The notes: generated by a model not told the origin, from the sequence alone. A stretch of 48,494 nucleotides of DNA from Sphingobacteriales bacterium (GCA_004292865.1 RDXP01000117.1:1-48494); one strand, 5' to 3'. Shown: positions 34,101 through 42,049, numbered from the stretch's first letter. Numbers and translations: made by a program.

Positions 34101-35239
34101 GGTAAACCACTAAACCCAGCACCCCCTTGAATAAGCGTGGTATTGTGTGGGCTATTTTCGCCCAAATCCATAAAAGCCAATATATCTCGCGAATCGCTGG
34201 TGCTATTGGTTTTATTGGTTACCCATACTTCTAGCTTGGTAATGTTTACAGCCGAGGTAATAATGGGCAGGTTGGCCATTGCCTTATTATAATTATTGCG
34301 AAAGTATTGCGCTAAAAAAAAGTGCTTGTTGGCTTCATACGCATCGGATGTTATCCTAAACTCGTTTTGCTGCGAGCCATTGGTAATGGTAATTTCTTTG
34401 GCTTGCGAGCGTTGTTGCGAAAACAAGGTGGTAATGCCCAAGCGGCCAAACTGTAATTGTGTTTTTACCCCAAATAGGGCTTGTGTACCCGTAATTAACT
34501 GTGTAGTAAGCGGAAAACTTACTACACCTAGCTCTAAGCGTTGCAGGATATCATCTTTTTTACCCGGAAAATCTAGCTTAATTTGGTTTTCGAAATCAAA
34601 CTGGGCTTCGGTACTGTAATTTAAGTTTAACTTTAACCTTTCGCCTATTTTACCTGCTAGGTTCATTTGTATGCGTTGGTTAAAATCGAAGTTTCGTTGT
34701 ACCCTTTGTTTTTCGTTAAATAGGGGGTTTTCGTTTCGGTTTATACGGCCACCAAAAGTAAGGTCGGCACTACCACGGGGGCTTACGCTTATGGTATTGC
34801 CACCAAATACGGTTTCAAAAATTTTATTTCTAATTTTTATGCTTGCGCCCAAGCCTTTTTTACCCGCTGGCGATGAGGCATTGGTTACTAAACCACCCCA
34901 ATATTCTTTTTTTATTTTTTCTAGCTCTATTTGCTGGTATTCTTTAAATGTAAGGTACTGTGGCTGGCGGTATAGTTTATTGCCCAGCATTTCTTTAATA
35001 ATGTAGCGGTTGTTTTTGGCATCGTACTCAACGGTGCGTTTAAGGTTTTCGGGAGGGTTTAAGCTAAACTCGGTAGGTACAAAAAAAGGGGTGGCATAGC
35101 TATCTTTAAACCTATATTTTAATTTAAGGCTGTCGGCTGGGTTTTTTGGCACAGGTTTTTTTATTTGCGCCACCACATTTATTTGCACCAAGCACAAAAA
35201 TAAAAGTATAAACGTAAATAAGAGGCTTATTTTTTTCAA
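28103..35239 (-). CDS. sprA: Type IX secretion translocon / gliding motility protein SprA (Sov)
   Basis: At 2378 residues this is the largest gene of the window. SprA forms the giant outer-membrane beta-barrel through which type IX secretion cargo passes. A signal peptide of about 25 residues (MKKISLLFTFILLF.. VVAQ) leads into a mature protein rich in alternating, aromatic beta-strand sequence with many Asn, as expected for a large barrel, and ending in ITAFSNFGINLKFTIQ. The start is a TTG at 35237-35239 with no nearby ATG. The gene follows ruvA after 20 bp on the same strand, in the maeB-ruvA-sprA order. Function and barrel are known for the family; strands were not counted here. Confidence 0.94.
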   Translation of the reverse strand: MKKISLLFTFILLFLCLVQINVVAQIKKPVPKNPADSLKLKYRFKDSYATPFFVPTEFSLNPPENLKRTVEYDAKNNRYIIKEMLGNKLYRQPQYLTFKEYQQIELEKIKKEYWGGLVTNASSPAGKKGLGASIKIRNKIFETVFGGNTISVSPRGSADLTFGGRINRNENPLFNEKQRVQRNFDFNQRIQMNLAGKIGERLKLNLNYSTEAQFDFENQIKLDFPGKKDDILQRLELGVVSFPLTTQLITGTQALFGVKTQLQFGRLGITTLFSQQRSQAKEITITNGSQQNEFRITSDAYEANKHFFLAQYFRNNYNKAMANLPIITSAVNITKLEVWVTNKTNSTSDSRDILAFMDLGENSPHNTTLIQGGAGFSGLPSAFTDPNFPQLQSNNLLQKIPANARLTNNNEIDDFFQNNNGPDNYTKLTYARKLTEKEYTLNPILGFISLNAALNTDEVLAVAYRYTVNGVEYQVGEFSNDRTVDLASPKVLFTKLLKNQTIKTKLPIWNLMMKNIYALNAYEISPQDFKLSITRVDNDKGVENPAINEGTLIDPVNPVNSLKRTKLSGKLWLQVTGLDRINQQRDAVPDGYFDFIPGVTIDPTNGRIIFPYIEPFGKDLKAKFREFEILPPSPNAGPSEKALIDKYVYQPLYDSTQALAQQLHPELNRYVIKGTYQSQVSSEFQLNAINVPEGSVVVTSGTLKLVEGADYTVDYNVGRVKILNTALLSSGQPIKIRLESNELFGVQQKTLFGTRLDYKISEKINFGATYLKLTEQPLTPKVNFGEESVANSIYGFDVNYSASSRFLTRMIDKLPFISTKAPSSVSFSGEFAKFNPGHPKALNFAGNTTGASYIDDFEASRSIIDLKAATMWQISGTPQYFQEAKLSNDLAYGFNRAKVSFFNIDPLFYNRSGSLTPANIRNNKAELSDPYVREVVETEVFPFRQNPSGTPLSLPTFNVAYYPSLRGPYNFTAAGLNNNGTFSNPRSKWGGIFRRIDNNDFEALNIEFIEFWVLDPFIKNPNASGGDLYFNLGNISEDVLRDGRKALENGLPADGDPSRTEATAWGIVPKLQPIIQAFDNNPDARQKQDVGIDGISSADERQKFATVLQPIVAQLNPQAAAQLNADPASDDYTYFRGPQLDQQNAGILKRYENFNGTEGNSKTAQQSTNELGIENSAATALPDGEDLNRDNNLTRSDEYYQYKVSMRPQDLEVGKNNVVDKITSTIKLVDGSSQSATWYQFRVPIAQYNDKIGNIQDFRSIRFMRMFMTDFDETTILRFARLQLIRGEWRRYNAEKSISKEIKDPGTSGIDNSLLDVGVVNIEENGSKTPIPYVVPPGILREKDFSNFRGESRQNEQSLLLKVQNLQDGYSRAAYKTTINDFRSYKRLQMFIHAEGQQLRDGEVNAFLRVGTDYQDNYYEYNIPLRVTQQGTRDPELIWPAQNRMEIEFKQFQLAKTARNAAIIRGEHSSVNDPFLYQIDGKNSIIIKGQPDLSKVRTIMLGVRNPKANTILNNDDGLPKTAEVWFNELRVTDFDERGGWAATARMNAQLADFGDITVSANQTSIGFGSLEQRVSETKRSEDKSIDVATSLELGKFFPDKVGIKLPVSANYSNQVSTPQFDPKQPDIELKTVLSSLPAEQQKEILEYSQNVAVRKSINFTNIRKIKTDPNAKSHLWDIENLNASYSYNEFKQKDFITKSNFQKNYRAALGYNYNSTAKFYSPLQKRIKNNMLALLRDFNFNLLPSVLNFRIELDRLYSENSLRNNNDPTNFIPVNTTFNKNFIINRLYGISWDLSKSLKLDFNATNLGVVDEPEGRITGLKRDTLWQNLQKLGRTTDYNHTINLSYTVPLNKIPYLNFISLITRYQTSFNWRSEPLITLVDPAINFGNTVQNQRTIQFNPTLNLVNLYDKFPFYKRLNTIDSTKKTTLAQSVLKVLLSFKNIGGSYTKNEGTFLPGYLPRTKILGYDFDASAPGIGFLLGSQNDIRGKALANGWITTDILQNQLYVNTLDSKLNLRGTLEPFTDLRIELTAFRNETKNYSTNFRFDDSNKQFANLSPITTGSFSVSFIALNTAFKDKNADKLSSVFQAFLDNREIISKRLGQQNPNSNPSNDTYADGYGKNSQDVLVPAFIAAYKGKNASKSSLNNFPSIPLPNWRLTYNGLSKLSFFSELFTSIDITHGYTSTYNVNSFNTLIRYNETNGAASVRDVNNNFLPKYQFSQVTIFEQFVPLLGIDVRMKNNVTTNLEYRKSRSLSFGISNSQLAQQNDEAVVIGFGYRTANFRFPFGILKGVTLKNDLNFKLDIAIRDNKTVIYRADTKEAEISTGSKNITYRPSIDYVINQRFNVRLFYDTNITKPYTSQTFITAFSNFGINLKFTIQ

Positions 35240-35259
35240 AAGGAATTGCGTGTAAATTT

Positions 35260-35844
35260 TTATAATGTTTTTAATGTTGTTTTAATAATTTGTTCTACTG
35301 ATAATGTTTCGGATGTGTTTTTTAAAACAGTATCGATAGCTTTATCGGCGGCAATTTTGGCAAAACCCAGCATCATTAATGCTGATAACGCTTCCTCGCG
35401 GGCGGTATTGTTTAGCGGTGCCGATATTAATGTACCACTGCCTTCTTTTTGTAATTTATCTTGTAGCTCGATAATTAGGCGCTGTGCCGATTTAGGGCCA
35501 ATGCCTTTTATGCGTTTAATTTGATCCACATCGCCTTTAACAATAGCCTCTTGTATCTCGATAGGGCTAATGGACGAAAGCATCATCCTACCTGTACCTG
35601 GGCCAATACCATTTACGGATATAAGGTGTAAAAAAAGCCGTTTTTCGCCTTCATCGGCAAAACCATACAGGGTATGCGCATCTTCTTTTACATGTAGCCA
35701 AACGTATAATTTGCAGTTTTCTTGGTCTTTAATAGCTATAAATGTATGTAACGAAATATGCAATTGATAGCCTATGCCGCCTGTTTCCAGGATTACATAC
35801 GCTGGGCATTTAAAAGTGAGTTTACCATTAATATATGCGTACAT
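35260..35844 (-). CDS. ruvA: Holliday junction DNA helicase subunit RuvA
   Basis: RuvA binds Holliday junctions and loads the RuvB motor. An OB-fold domain (1-62, MYAYINGKLT.. YGFAD) is followed by two helix-hairpin-helix motifs, VNGIGPGTGRM (77-87) and IKGIGPKSAQRL (112-123), and a C-terminal RuvB-binding domain (about 150-194). The length of 194 is typical. It is placed between maeB (14 bp upstream) and sprA (20 bp downstream), an arrangement with no functional reason but conserved in Bacteroidota. Confidence 0.96.
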   Translation of the reverse strand: MYAYINGKLTFKCPAYVILETGGIGYQLHISLHTFIAIKDQENCKLYVWLHVKEDAHTLYGFADEGEKRLFLHLISVNGIGPGTGRMMLSSISPIEIQEAIVKGDVDQIKRIKGIGPKSAQRLIIELQDKLQKEGSGTLISAPLNNTAREEALSALMMLGFAKIAADKAIDTVLKNTSETLSVEQIIKTTLKTL

Positions 35845-35858
35845 ACTTTATGTTTTAG

Positions 35859-38165
35859 CTATTTTTGGGGATGCGAAAATACATTTTTTTTATTTAACGC
35901 ATCTTCTTTTGTTTGCACATCTACTACGGCTATGGTTACCATGTTTACAATTTCGCGTACCGAACTATCTAGCTGTAAAACATGTACGGGTTTATTCATA
36001 CCCAACAGTATAGGGCCAATGGCTTCGGCACCGCCTATTTCTTGTAATAATTTATAGGCAATATTGCCTGCATCGAGGCTGGGGAATACCAATGTATTGG
36101 CGGCACCATCGTTTAATTTCGAAAACGGAAAATTATCTTTTAATAAGCCCGCATTAAGGGCAAAGTTGGCTTGCATTTCTCCATCAACAATCATATCGGG
36201 ATAATTGCTGTGCAATATGCTTACCGCTTGGCTAATTTTGTGGGGGGTATCGCCCTCGTTAGACCCAAAGTTGGAGTACGAAAGCAGGGCTATACGAGGC
36301 TCGATATTAAATTGCTTAACCGATTTGTTTACCAATACTGTAATATCTACCAGCTCTTGCGCATCGGGGTTTACGTTAATGGTGGTATCGGCAAAAAACA
36401 CGGGGCCACGCTTGGTAAGCATCATATACATACCCGCTACACGGTTTACGCCAGCTTCGGTACCTATAATTTGTAAGGCGGGCTTTACCGTGGTGGCGTA
36501 GTTACGGGTTAGGCCCGATATTAAGGCATCGGCCAAGCCAAATTCTACCATCGATGCGCCAAAATAATTGCGGTCTCGCATCAGTTTTTGTGCTTCAAAT
36601 AGGTTAATGCCTCGGCGGCCACGCTTGGCATATAGGTTTTGTGCAAATTTTTCGAACAGTTCTTTTTCTTCTACCGGGTCTATAATGTGAACGCCCTCTA
36701 GCTCCAGCTCGTTTTCACGGATAATTTTATTGATAACGCTTTTATTACCTAGCAAAATAGGGATGGCTATGCCTTCATCTTTAACTATCTGTGCCGATTT
36801 TAATATTTTGTAATTATCTGCTTCAGCAAAAACAACTTTTTTAGGGTTGGCCTTGGCCTTGTTGGTAATGGTGCGTAAAATCACATCGTCCATTCCTAGG
36901 CGTTGTTTAAGCTCGTGGTTGTATTTTTCCCAATCGTTAATATCAATACGGGCCACACCCGATGCCATGGCGGCCTTGGCCACGGCTGGTGCTACTGCGG
37001 TAATTAACCTAAAATCAATGGGTTTTGGTATAATATAATCTTTCCCGAACCGAATATTTTTGGTATTGTAGGCTAGGTTTACCGCCTCGGGTACGGTTTC
37101 TTTGGCTAGGTCGGCAAGGGCTTTTACGGCTGCAATTTTCATGGCCTCGTTAATAGCCGTAGCCCGCACATCTAGTGCTCCTCTAAATATGTAAGGGAAA
37201 CCCAATACATTATTTACTTGATTAGGGAAATCGGACCGGCCGGTGGCCATAATAATATCTTTTCGGGTTTTTACGGCTAGGTCGTAATCAATTTCGGGGT
37301 TGGGATTGGCCATGGCAAATACAATGGGGTTTTTGGCCATAGATAGCAGCATTTCCACACTTAGCACATCGGCCGAGGATAGGCCAATAAACACATCGGC
37401 ATTTTTAATGGCATCTGTTAAGGTGTAAATATCGCGGGTGGTGGCAAATTCGGCTTTGGTAGCTTCTAGGTTTTCTCGGTTAGCCCTGATTACGCCTGTA
37501 CGGTCCAGCATCACAATGTTTTCTTTACGAGCACCTAACGATACATAAAGCCTTGTACACGATATTGCCGCCGCACCAGCACCATTAATTACAATTTTTA
37601 TTTTATCGAGTTTCTTTTTTTGTATTTCACACGAGTTAAGCAAGGCTGCTGCCGATATAATGGCGGTACCATGCTGGTCGTCATGCATTACAGGGATATT
37701 CATTTCGGCCTTTAGCCTACGCTCTATTTCAAAACATTCGGGGGCTTTAATATCTTCTAAATTTATGCCGCCAAACGTGGGTTCTAGTGCTTTTACAATC
37801 ATCACAAACTCATCCACATTTTCGGTATCAAGCTCTAAGTCAAACACATCAATATCGGCAAATATCTTAAACAAAATACCCTTACCCTCCATTACAGGCT
37901 TGCCTGCCTCGGGACCTATATTGCCCAAGCCCAATACCGCTGTACCGTTACTTATTACAGCAACTAGGTTTCCTTTGGCAGTGTATTTATATACATCGTT
38001 TTTGTTTTCGGCTATTTTTAAACAGGGTACTGCCACACCTGGCGAGTAAGCTAGGCTTAAATCGCGTTGTGTATTGGTAGGTTTGGTAGGTACCACCTGT
38101 ATTTTACCTGGCCTGCCCATGGCATGGTAATCTAAGGCATCTTGCTTTTTGTGTGCTTTACTCAT
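35859..38165 (-). CDS. maeB: NADP-dependent malic enzyme with phosphotransacetylase-like domain
   Basis: MaeB converts malate to pyruvate and CO2 with reduction of NADP. Residues 1 to about 425 are the malic enzyme part, with the active-site Tyr40 in SLAYSPGVAVPC, a metal-site segment MHDDQHGTA and a NAD(P)-binding region containing INGAGAAAISC. Residues about 430-768 form a phosphate acetyltransferase-like regulatory domain (FAEADNYKILKSAQI, ending in VVDVQTKED). The 768-residue length is typical of this two-domain type, which is regulated by acetyl-CoA in E. coli. The gene leads the maeB-ruvA-sprA operon and diverges from rnhB. Confidence 0.95.
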   Translation of the reverse strand: MSKAHKKQDALDYHAMGRPGKIQVVPTKPTNTQRDLSLAYSPGVAVPCLKIAENKNDVYKYTAKGNLVAVISNGTAVLGLGNIGPEAGKPVMEGKGILFKIFADIDVFDLELDTENVDEFVMIVKALEPTFGGINLEDIKAPECFEIERRLKAEMNIPVMHDDQHGTAIISAAALLNSCEIQKKKLDKIKIVINGAGAAAISCTRLYVSLGARKENIVMLDRTGVIRANRENLEATKAEFATTRDIYTLTDAIKNADVFIGLSSADVLSVEMLLSMAKNPIVFAMANPNPEIDYDLAVKTRKDIIMATGRSDFPNQVNNVLGFPYIFRGALDVRATAINEAMKIAAVKALADLAKETVPEAVNLAYNTKNIRFGKDYIIPKPIDFRLITAVAPAVAKAAMASGVARIDINDWEKYNHELKQRLGMDDVILRTITNKAKANPKKVVFAEADNYKILKSAQIVKDEGIAIPILLGNKSVINKIIRENELELEGVHIIDPVEEKELFEKFAQNLYAKRGRRGINLFEAQKLMRDRNYFGASMVEFGLADALISGLTRNYATTVKPALQIIGTEAGVNRVAGMYMMLTKRGPVFFADTTINVNPDAQELVDITVLVNKSVKQFNIEPRIALLSYSNFGSNEGDTPHKISQAVSILHSNYPDMIVDGEMQANFALNAGLLKDNFPFSKLNDGAANTLVFPSLDAGNIAYKLLQEIGGAEAIGPILLGMNKPVHVLQLDSSVREIVNMVTIAVVDVQTKEDALNKKNVFSHPQK

Positions 38166-38203
38166 ATTGTTGCAATTATTGTGAACGGCTAAAATTACAA
38201 TTC

Positions 38204-38211
38204 TAATTTTG
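38204..38211 (+). promoter_or_regulatory. Candidate -7 element for rnhB
   Basis: TAATTTTG matches the Bacteroidota -7 consensus TAnnTTTG exactly. A TTG at 38179-38181 lies 22 bp upstream, within the usual range for the -33 element. It would give a leader of about 140 bases before rnhB. Confidence 0.35.
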
Positions 38212-38357
38212 TGATTGGTGTTTTTATGTTAAATAATTAACGTAAAATTAAATGATGAACTATATTGGGAACTTGTTGCATTTATAACTTGATTCCGCCT
38301 ATCAATAAAAAAAACAATAGTATCATTGTAAGTGTTTATTTAATTACCCCCCCTAAA

Positions 38358-38936
38358 ATGCTTTTACCCTTTTACCAAAACAACGTTATAGAAGCTGGCT
38401 GCGACGAAGCTGGCCGAGGCTGCCTTGCTGGCCCTGTATTTGCGGCAGCCGTTATTTTGCCACAAAATTTTTACCATCCCTTACTAAACGACTCGAAAAA
38501 AATAAAAGAAAACGACCGTTTTTTACTACGCACCCAAATAGAAAAACAAGCCATTGCTTATGCCGTAGCACAAGTAAGCCACCACCAAATCGATGAAATA
38601 AATATTTTAAACGCATCATTGCTGGCTATGCACAAGGCATTAGATAAACTAAAAACCAAGCCTCAATTTATAATCGTAGATGGCAACAGGTTTACAGCTT
38701 ACCAAAATATACCCCACCAGTGTATTGTAAAAGGCGATGGTAAATATTTTTCGATTGCCGCAGCATCTATACTTGCTAAAACCTATCGGGATGATTATAT
38801 GCAGCAACTGCACACGCAACAGCCCCAGTACAATTGGCAACAAAACAAAGGCTACCCCACCGCACATCATCGTAAAATGATATTACAACATGGCTTTAGC
38901 CCTTACCACCGCAAAACTTTTAAAGTAAAATTTTAG
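38358..38936 (+). CDS. rnhB: Ribonuclease HII
   Basis: RNase HII removes ribonucleotides from DNA and RNA primers in RNA-DNA hybrids. The start of the catalytic site is EAGCDEAGRGCLAGPV (12-27), with Asp16 and Glu17; a further conserved Asp is in FIIVDGNR. The C-terminal YHRKTF is also present. The ORF track starts at a TTG at 38265, but the preceding 31 residues are not family-like and the ATG at 38358 gives 192 residues, the normal size. It is divergent from maeB and 119 bp upstream of metF. Confidence 0.95.
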   Translation: MLLPFYQNNVIEAGCDEAGRGCLAGPVFAAAVILPQNFYHPLLNDSKKIKENDRFLLRTQIEKQAIAYAVAQVSHHQIDEINILNASLLAMHKALDKLKTKPQFIIVDGNRFTAYQNIPHQCIVKGDGKYFSIAAASILAKTYRDDYMQQLHTQQPQYNWQQNKGYPTAHHRKMILQHGFSPYHRKTFKVKF

Positions 38937-39055
38937 GCTGTTTTTTTACACCTATCATTGAAACTGTAAGCCCAAAGTCTTAAATATCTCCCATTTTTGC
39001 CTATTTTAGCCCCCATATAGTCCTAAATTTTGGGGCAAAAAAAAAGAATTTAAAA

Positions 39056-40012
39056 ATGAAAATTACCGAGCACATAAAAAATGCCAAAGGCAAAACCCTG
39101 TTTTCTTTCGAATTATTGCCTCCCGTAAAGGGCCAAAGCATTCAATGGATATACGATGCCATCGACCCTTTGATGGAATTTAACCCACCTTTTATTGATG
39201 TTACATCACTACGCGAAGATTATATTTATAAGCAAAAAGAAAACGGGCTGCTCGAAAAAGTATCGTACCGAAAACGCCCAGGTACCATTGCTATATGTGC
39301 CGCTATTATCAATAAGTATAAAGTAGATGCTGTGCCACACTTAATTTGTGGCGGCTTTACAAAAGAAGAAACCGAAAACGCATTGATAGATATGCAATTT
39401 TTAGGTATCGATAATGTACTGGTATTGCGTGGCGATGCCCGAAAAGCAGATGCCAATTTTGTACCTACACCCAATGGACACAATTACGCTACCGATTTAT
39501 TGCAACACGTAAAAGACCACAACTCGGGGAAATTTTTACACGAAGATATTGAGAGCAACGACAAAAGCGATTTTTGTATTGGCGTGGCAGGCTACCCCGA
39601 AAAACACTTTGAAGCCCCCAACCTTAAAACCGATTTTAAATACCTAAAACAAAAAGTAGATATGGGTGCCGAGTTTATTGTTACCCAAATGTTTTTTGAT
39701 AACCAAAAATATTTCGACTTTGTAAAAAAATGCCGCCAAAACGATATTAACGTACCCATTATACCTGGCTTAAAACCCATTAGCGCATTAGGCCAATTGG
39801 TAGCTTTACCCAAAATTTTTCATATAGATTTACCCGAAGAACTAAGCGAAGCCATACAAGATTGTAAAACCACTAAAGATGTAAAACAAATAGGTACCGA
39901 GTTTATGATTAAACAATGTAAAGAATTAATTGAATTTGGCGTACCCGTTTTGCATTTTTATACCATGGGCAAGCCTCACCAAACCAAGCAAATAGCCGAA
40001 GCTATTTTTTGA
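39056..40012 (+). CDS. metF: 5,10-methylenetetrahydrofolate reductase
   Basis: MetF reduces methylene-THF to methyl-THF for methionine synthesis, using FAD. The TIM barrel begins with LFSFELLPP (15-23, Glu19 being the likely active-site residue), and later has VLRGDARK, IGVAGYPEKH and FIVTQMFFDN. The length of 318 is normal. Downstream genes are separated by 87 bp, so it may be monocistronic. No riboswitch-like leader was recognised in the 119 bp upstream; a GCCCC/GGGGC pair there is separated by about 18 bases. Confidence 0.95.
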   Translation: MKITEHIKNAKGKTLFSFELLPPVKGQSIQWIYDAIDPLMEFNPPFIDVTSLREDYIYKQKENGLLEKVSYRKRPGTIAICAAIINKYKVDAVPHLICGGFTKEETENALIDMQFLGIDNVLVLRGDARKADANFVPTPNGHNYATDLLQHVKDHNSGKFLHEDIESNDKSDFCIGVAGYPEKHFEAPNLKTDFKYLKQKVDMGAEFIVTQMFFDNQKYFDFVKKCRQNDINVPIIPGLKPISALGQLVALPKIFHIDLPEELSEAIQDCKTTKDVKQIGTEFMIKQCKELIEFGVPVLHFYTMGKPHQTKQIAEAIF

Positions 40013-40099
40013 TAGGTAATAACTACAAAAATTTGGTTTTTATTTGCCGCAGCTTACCATCTTACCAAAACAATATACCCTATTTAAACAAAAAAAGCG

Positions 40100-41038
40100 A
40101 TGCATAAAATATTAAAATCCCTAAAAAACATACTGCCGCTTTTGCAGCAAACCTATACCCGCTTTACCGACGATAGAGGCTTAAAACTAAGTGCCGCTTT
40201 GGCTTATTACACCATATTTTCTATCGCACCCATGCTAATAGTTTTAATAGCCGTTACCGGGATTTTTTATGGGCAAGAAGCCATACAGGGTAAAGTTTTT
40301 TCGCAGCTAAACCATTTTATTGGTAACAAATCGGCAGCCCAAGTACAAGATATTTTAAAACAAATGCAGCTATCGGGCAAAGGCACTTTTGCAATTATTA
40401 CCGGCGTAATTACGCTAATTATAGGCGCATCGGGGGTTTTTATCGAAATACAGGATTCTATAAACCTTATTTGGCGGGTAAAAGCAAAAGCCAAGCGAGG
40501 CTGGGTAAAACTAATTATCGACCGTGTTTTATCCCTTTCGATGGTGGCCAGCCTAGGTTTTTTGTTGATTGTATCGCTCATTATAAACGGCCTTGTATTA
40601 GCCCTTAGCAGTATTTTAACCCGCTTTTTGCCCGATATTACCCTACTCATTATTGTACTACTTAACCAAGGGATAACCCTATTGGTACTGGTAGCCCTGT
40701 TTAGTATTATTTACAAAATACTGCCCGATGTAGATATAGCATGGAAAGATGTAAGGGCCGGTGCCGTTTTTACCTCCCTACTTTTTATGCTGGGCAAATA
40801 CGCTATAGGCCTGTATATCGAAAGCTCGTCCATCGCATCGGTGTATGGTGCAGCGGGTTCGTTTTTACTGGTTATTGTGTGGGTATATTATTCGGCAGCA
40901 ATTTTATACTTTGGTGCCGAGTTTACGCAGGTATATGCACAAAGCTACGGCGGAAAAATAAAACCATCCAAACATGCAGTATATGTTGAACAAACAATCG
41001 TTGAAAAAGAAGTGGCATACCTGCCCAAGCAAAATTAA
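40100..41038 (+). CDS. YihY/BrkB family inner membrane protein
   Basis: The 312-residue protein shows the YihY family start (DDRGLKLSAALAYYTIFSIAPML, about 26-50) and about six membrane segments, including the conserved later loop SVYGAAGSFLLVIVWVYYSA. The family was once called RNase BN, which is wrong for these proteins; their biochemical role is unknown, with transport or envelope roles suggested. The hydrophilic tail (about 285-312) is encoded by the same bases that start the next gene in another frame. Confidence 0.88.
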   Translation: MHKILKSLKNILPLLQQTYTRFTDDRGLKLSAALAYYTIFSIAPMLIVLIAVTGIFYGQEAIQGKVFSQLNHFIGNKSAAQVQDILKQMQLSGKGTFAIITGVITLIIGASGVFIEIQDSINLIWRVKAKAKRGWVKLIIDRVLSLSMVASLGFLLIVSLIINGLVLALSSILTRFLPDITLLIIVLLNQGITLLVLVALFSIIYKILPDVDIAWKDVRAGAVFTSLLFMLGKYAIGLYIESSSIASVYGAAGSFLLVIVWVYYSAAILYFGAEFTQVYAQSYGGKIKPSKHAVYVEQTIVEKEVAYLPKQN

Positions 41039-41753
41039 CTTCGCCCAATTCGGGTTTTTTATACTCGTTTTTATAGGCTCTTGTGGCAATAATATTAAAA
41101 AAACAAGCCAGTTAAAAATAGTTTCATCAAGCAGTTACTATAAAAAACAAATTGTTTTAAACCCCAATTTTACCCTGCTGGATATAAAAAAAAACATCCC
41201 CAGCATTGTGCTAGATATTAGGTACGCCACCAAAAATAACTTTAGCGGCATTGCGGTATATAAACGTAGCCAAGCTTATGCCCGCAAACCCGTAGTAATG
41301 GCATTACAAAAAATACAACAAAGCCTAGCAAAACAAGGTTTGGGTTTAAAAATTTACGATGCCTACCGCCCCTATCGGGTAACTGTAAAATTTTGGAACA
41401 TTACCCCCAACAATAAAAAAGAATTTGTAGCCAACCCCGCAAAAGGCTCACGCCATAACCGAGGCTGCGCTGTTGATATAACCTTAATTGATTTAAAAAC
41501 AGGCAACGAACTAGCCATGCCCACCCCATACGATAGCTTTTTAAATATGGCTTACGCCGATTACGCCAGCCTACCTAAAAACGTATTAAAAAATCGAGAA
41601 ATTTTGCAAAAAGTAATGACAAATAACGGTTTCAAAATTTTTAAAGCCGAATGGTGGCATTTTGATTTCGAGGGTTGGGAAGCCTACGACCTAATGGATA
41701 TTGAATTTGAGAACTTAGAAAAACTAAACCCGCCGCCCCCAATTGCTCGTTAA
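40974..41753 (+). CDS. D-alanyl-D-alanine dipeptidase (VanX/DdpX family) lipoprotein
   Basis: VanX-type zinc peptidases cleave D-Ala-D-Ala. The zinc and catalytic set is complete: YDAYRPYR (128-135) with the conserved Arg, SRHNRGCAVDIT (159-170; His161 and Asp168 as ligands) and EWWH (226-229; Glu226 base, His229 ligand). The N terminus has a hydrophobic stretch ending FIGSC with Cys37, a lipobox, so it should be anchored in the envelope and may serve wall peptide recycling rather than vancomycin resistance; no vanH or vanA genes are near. The start lies 65 bp inside the BrkB gene and no later ATG precedes the signal peptide. Confidence 0.88.
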   Translation: MQYMLNKQSLKKKWHTCPSKINFAQFGFFILVFIGSCGNNIKKTSQLKIVSSSSYYKKQIVLNPNFTLLDIKKNIPSIVLDIRYATKNNFSGIAVYKRSQAYARKPVVMALQKIQQSLAKQGLGLKIYDAYRPYRVTVKFWNITPNNKKEFVANPAKGSRHNRGCAVDITLIDLKTGNELAMPTPYDSFLNMAYADYASLPKNVLKNREILQKVMTNNGFKIFKAEWWHFDFEGWEAYDLMDIEFENLEKLNPPPPIAR

Positions 41754-41774
41754 AAAAATCTCAAAAAAAAAACA

Positions 41775-41924
41775 CTACTGCTTATAAGGCAAAGTAAAAT
41801 CTACCTTACACTTTGCACAGCCACTCGCACAGCCTTTATTAGACCGCAAAGCCCGCCACACCAGCCTTACCATATAGGCCAAGGCGGCAATAAAAAGAAG
41901 TATTACAAGTACGTTTTGCATCAT
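41775..41924 (-). CDS. Small Cys-rich membrane protein (FeoB-associated-like), 49 aa
   Basis: This ORF is below the size limit of the track. It reads MMQNVLVILLFIAALAYMVR, a single membrane segment at about 4-19, then a basic patch, then GCASGCAKCK with three closely spaced cysteines, and ends KVDFTLPYKQ. This layout, a membrane helix plus a CxxxCxxC-like cluster, resembles the FeoB-associated Cys-rich family, but no feoB gene is near. A second ATG at 41921 is an alternative start. It faces the VanX gene and is divergent from typA. A membrane-bound metal or redox role is possible; function is unknown. Confidence 0.7.
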   Translation of the reverse strand: MMQNVLVILLFIAALAYMVRLVWRALRSNKGCASGCAKCKVDFTLPYKQ

Positions 41925-42015
41925 TAATTACGCTACAAAAATAAGGTATTTTTAGTTTAGCAAGTCATTAAAAATTCACATTGCACATTCGTAGTATTTT
42001 TTAACATTAAAACAA

Positions 42016-42023
42016 TAACTTTG
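42016..42023 (+). promoter_or_regulatory. Candidate -7 promoter element for typA
   Basis: TAACTTTG matches the Bacteroidota -7 consensus TAnnTTTG exactly and lies 27 bp upstream of the typA ATG, a good distance for a short leader. No TTG at the usual -33 distance is seen. Confidence 0.5.
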
Positions 42024-42049
42024 CAAAAAATTTACAAAGCATCATTTTA

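Noticed and set aside
36171-36501. Two overlapping plus-strand ORFs inside maeB
   Set aside because: Antisense to the phosphotransacetylase-like domain; not protein-like.
38265-38357. N-terminal extension of rnhB from a TTG start
   Set aside because: The 31 residues are not family-like and the ATG at 38358 gives the normal RNase HII size.
39009-39036. GCCCC/GGGGC pair upstream of metF as a riboswitch or terminator
   Set aside because: Only five base pairs with an 18-base loop; no SAM riboswitch features were recognised.
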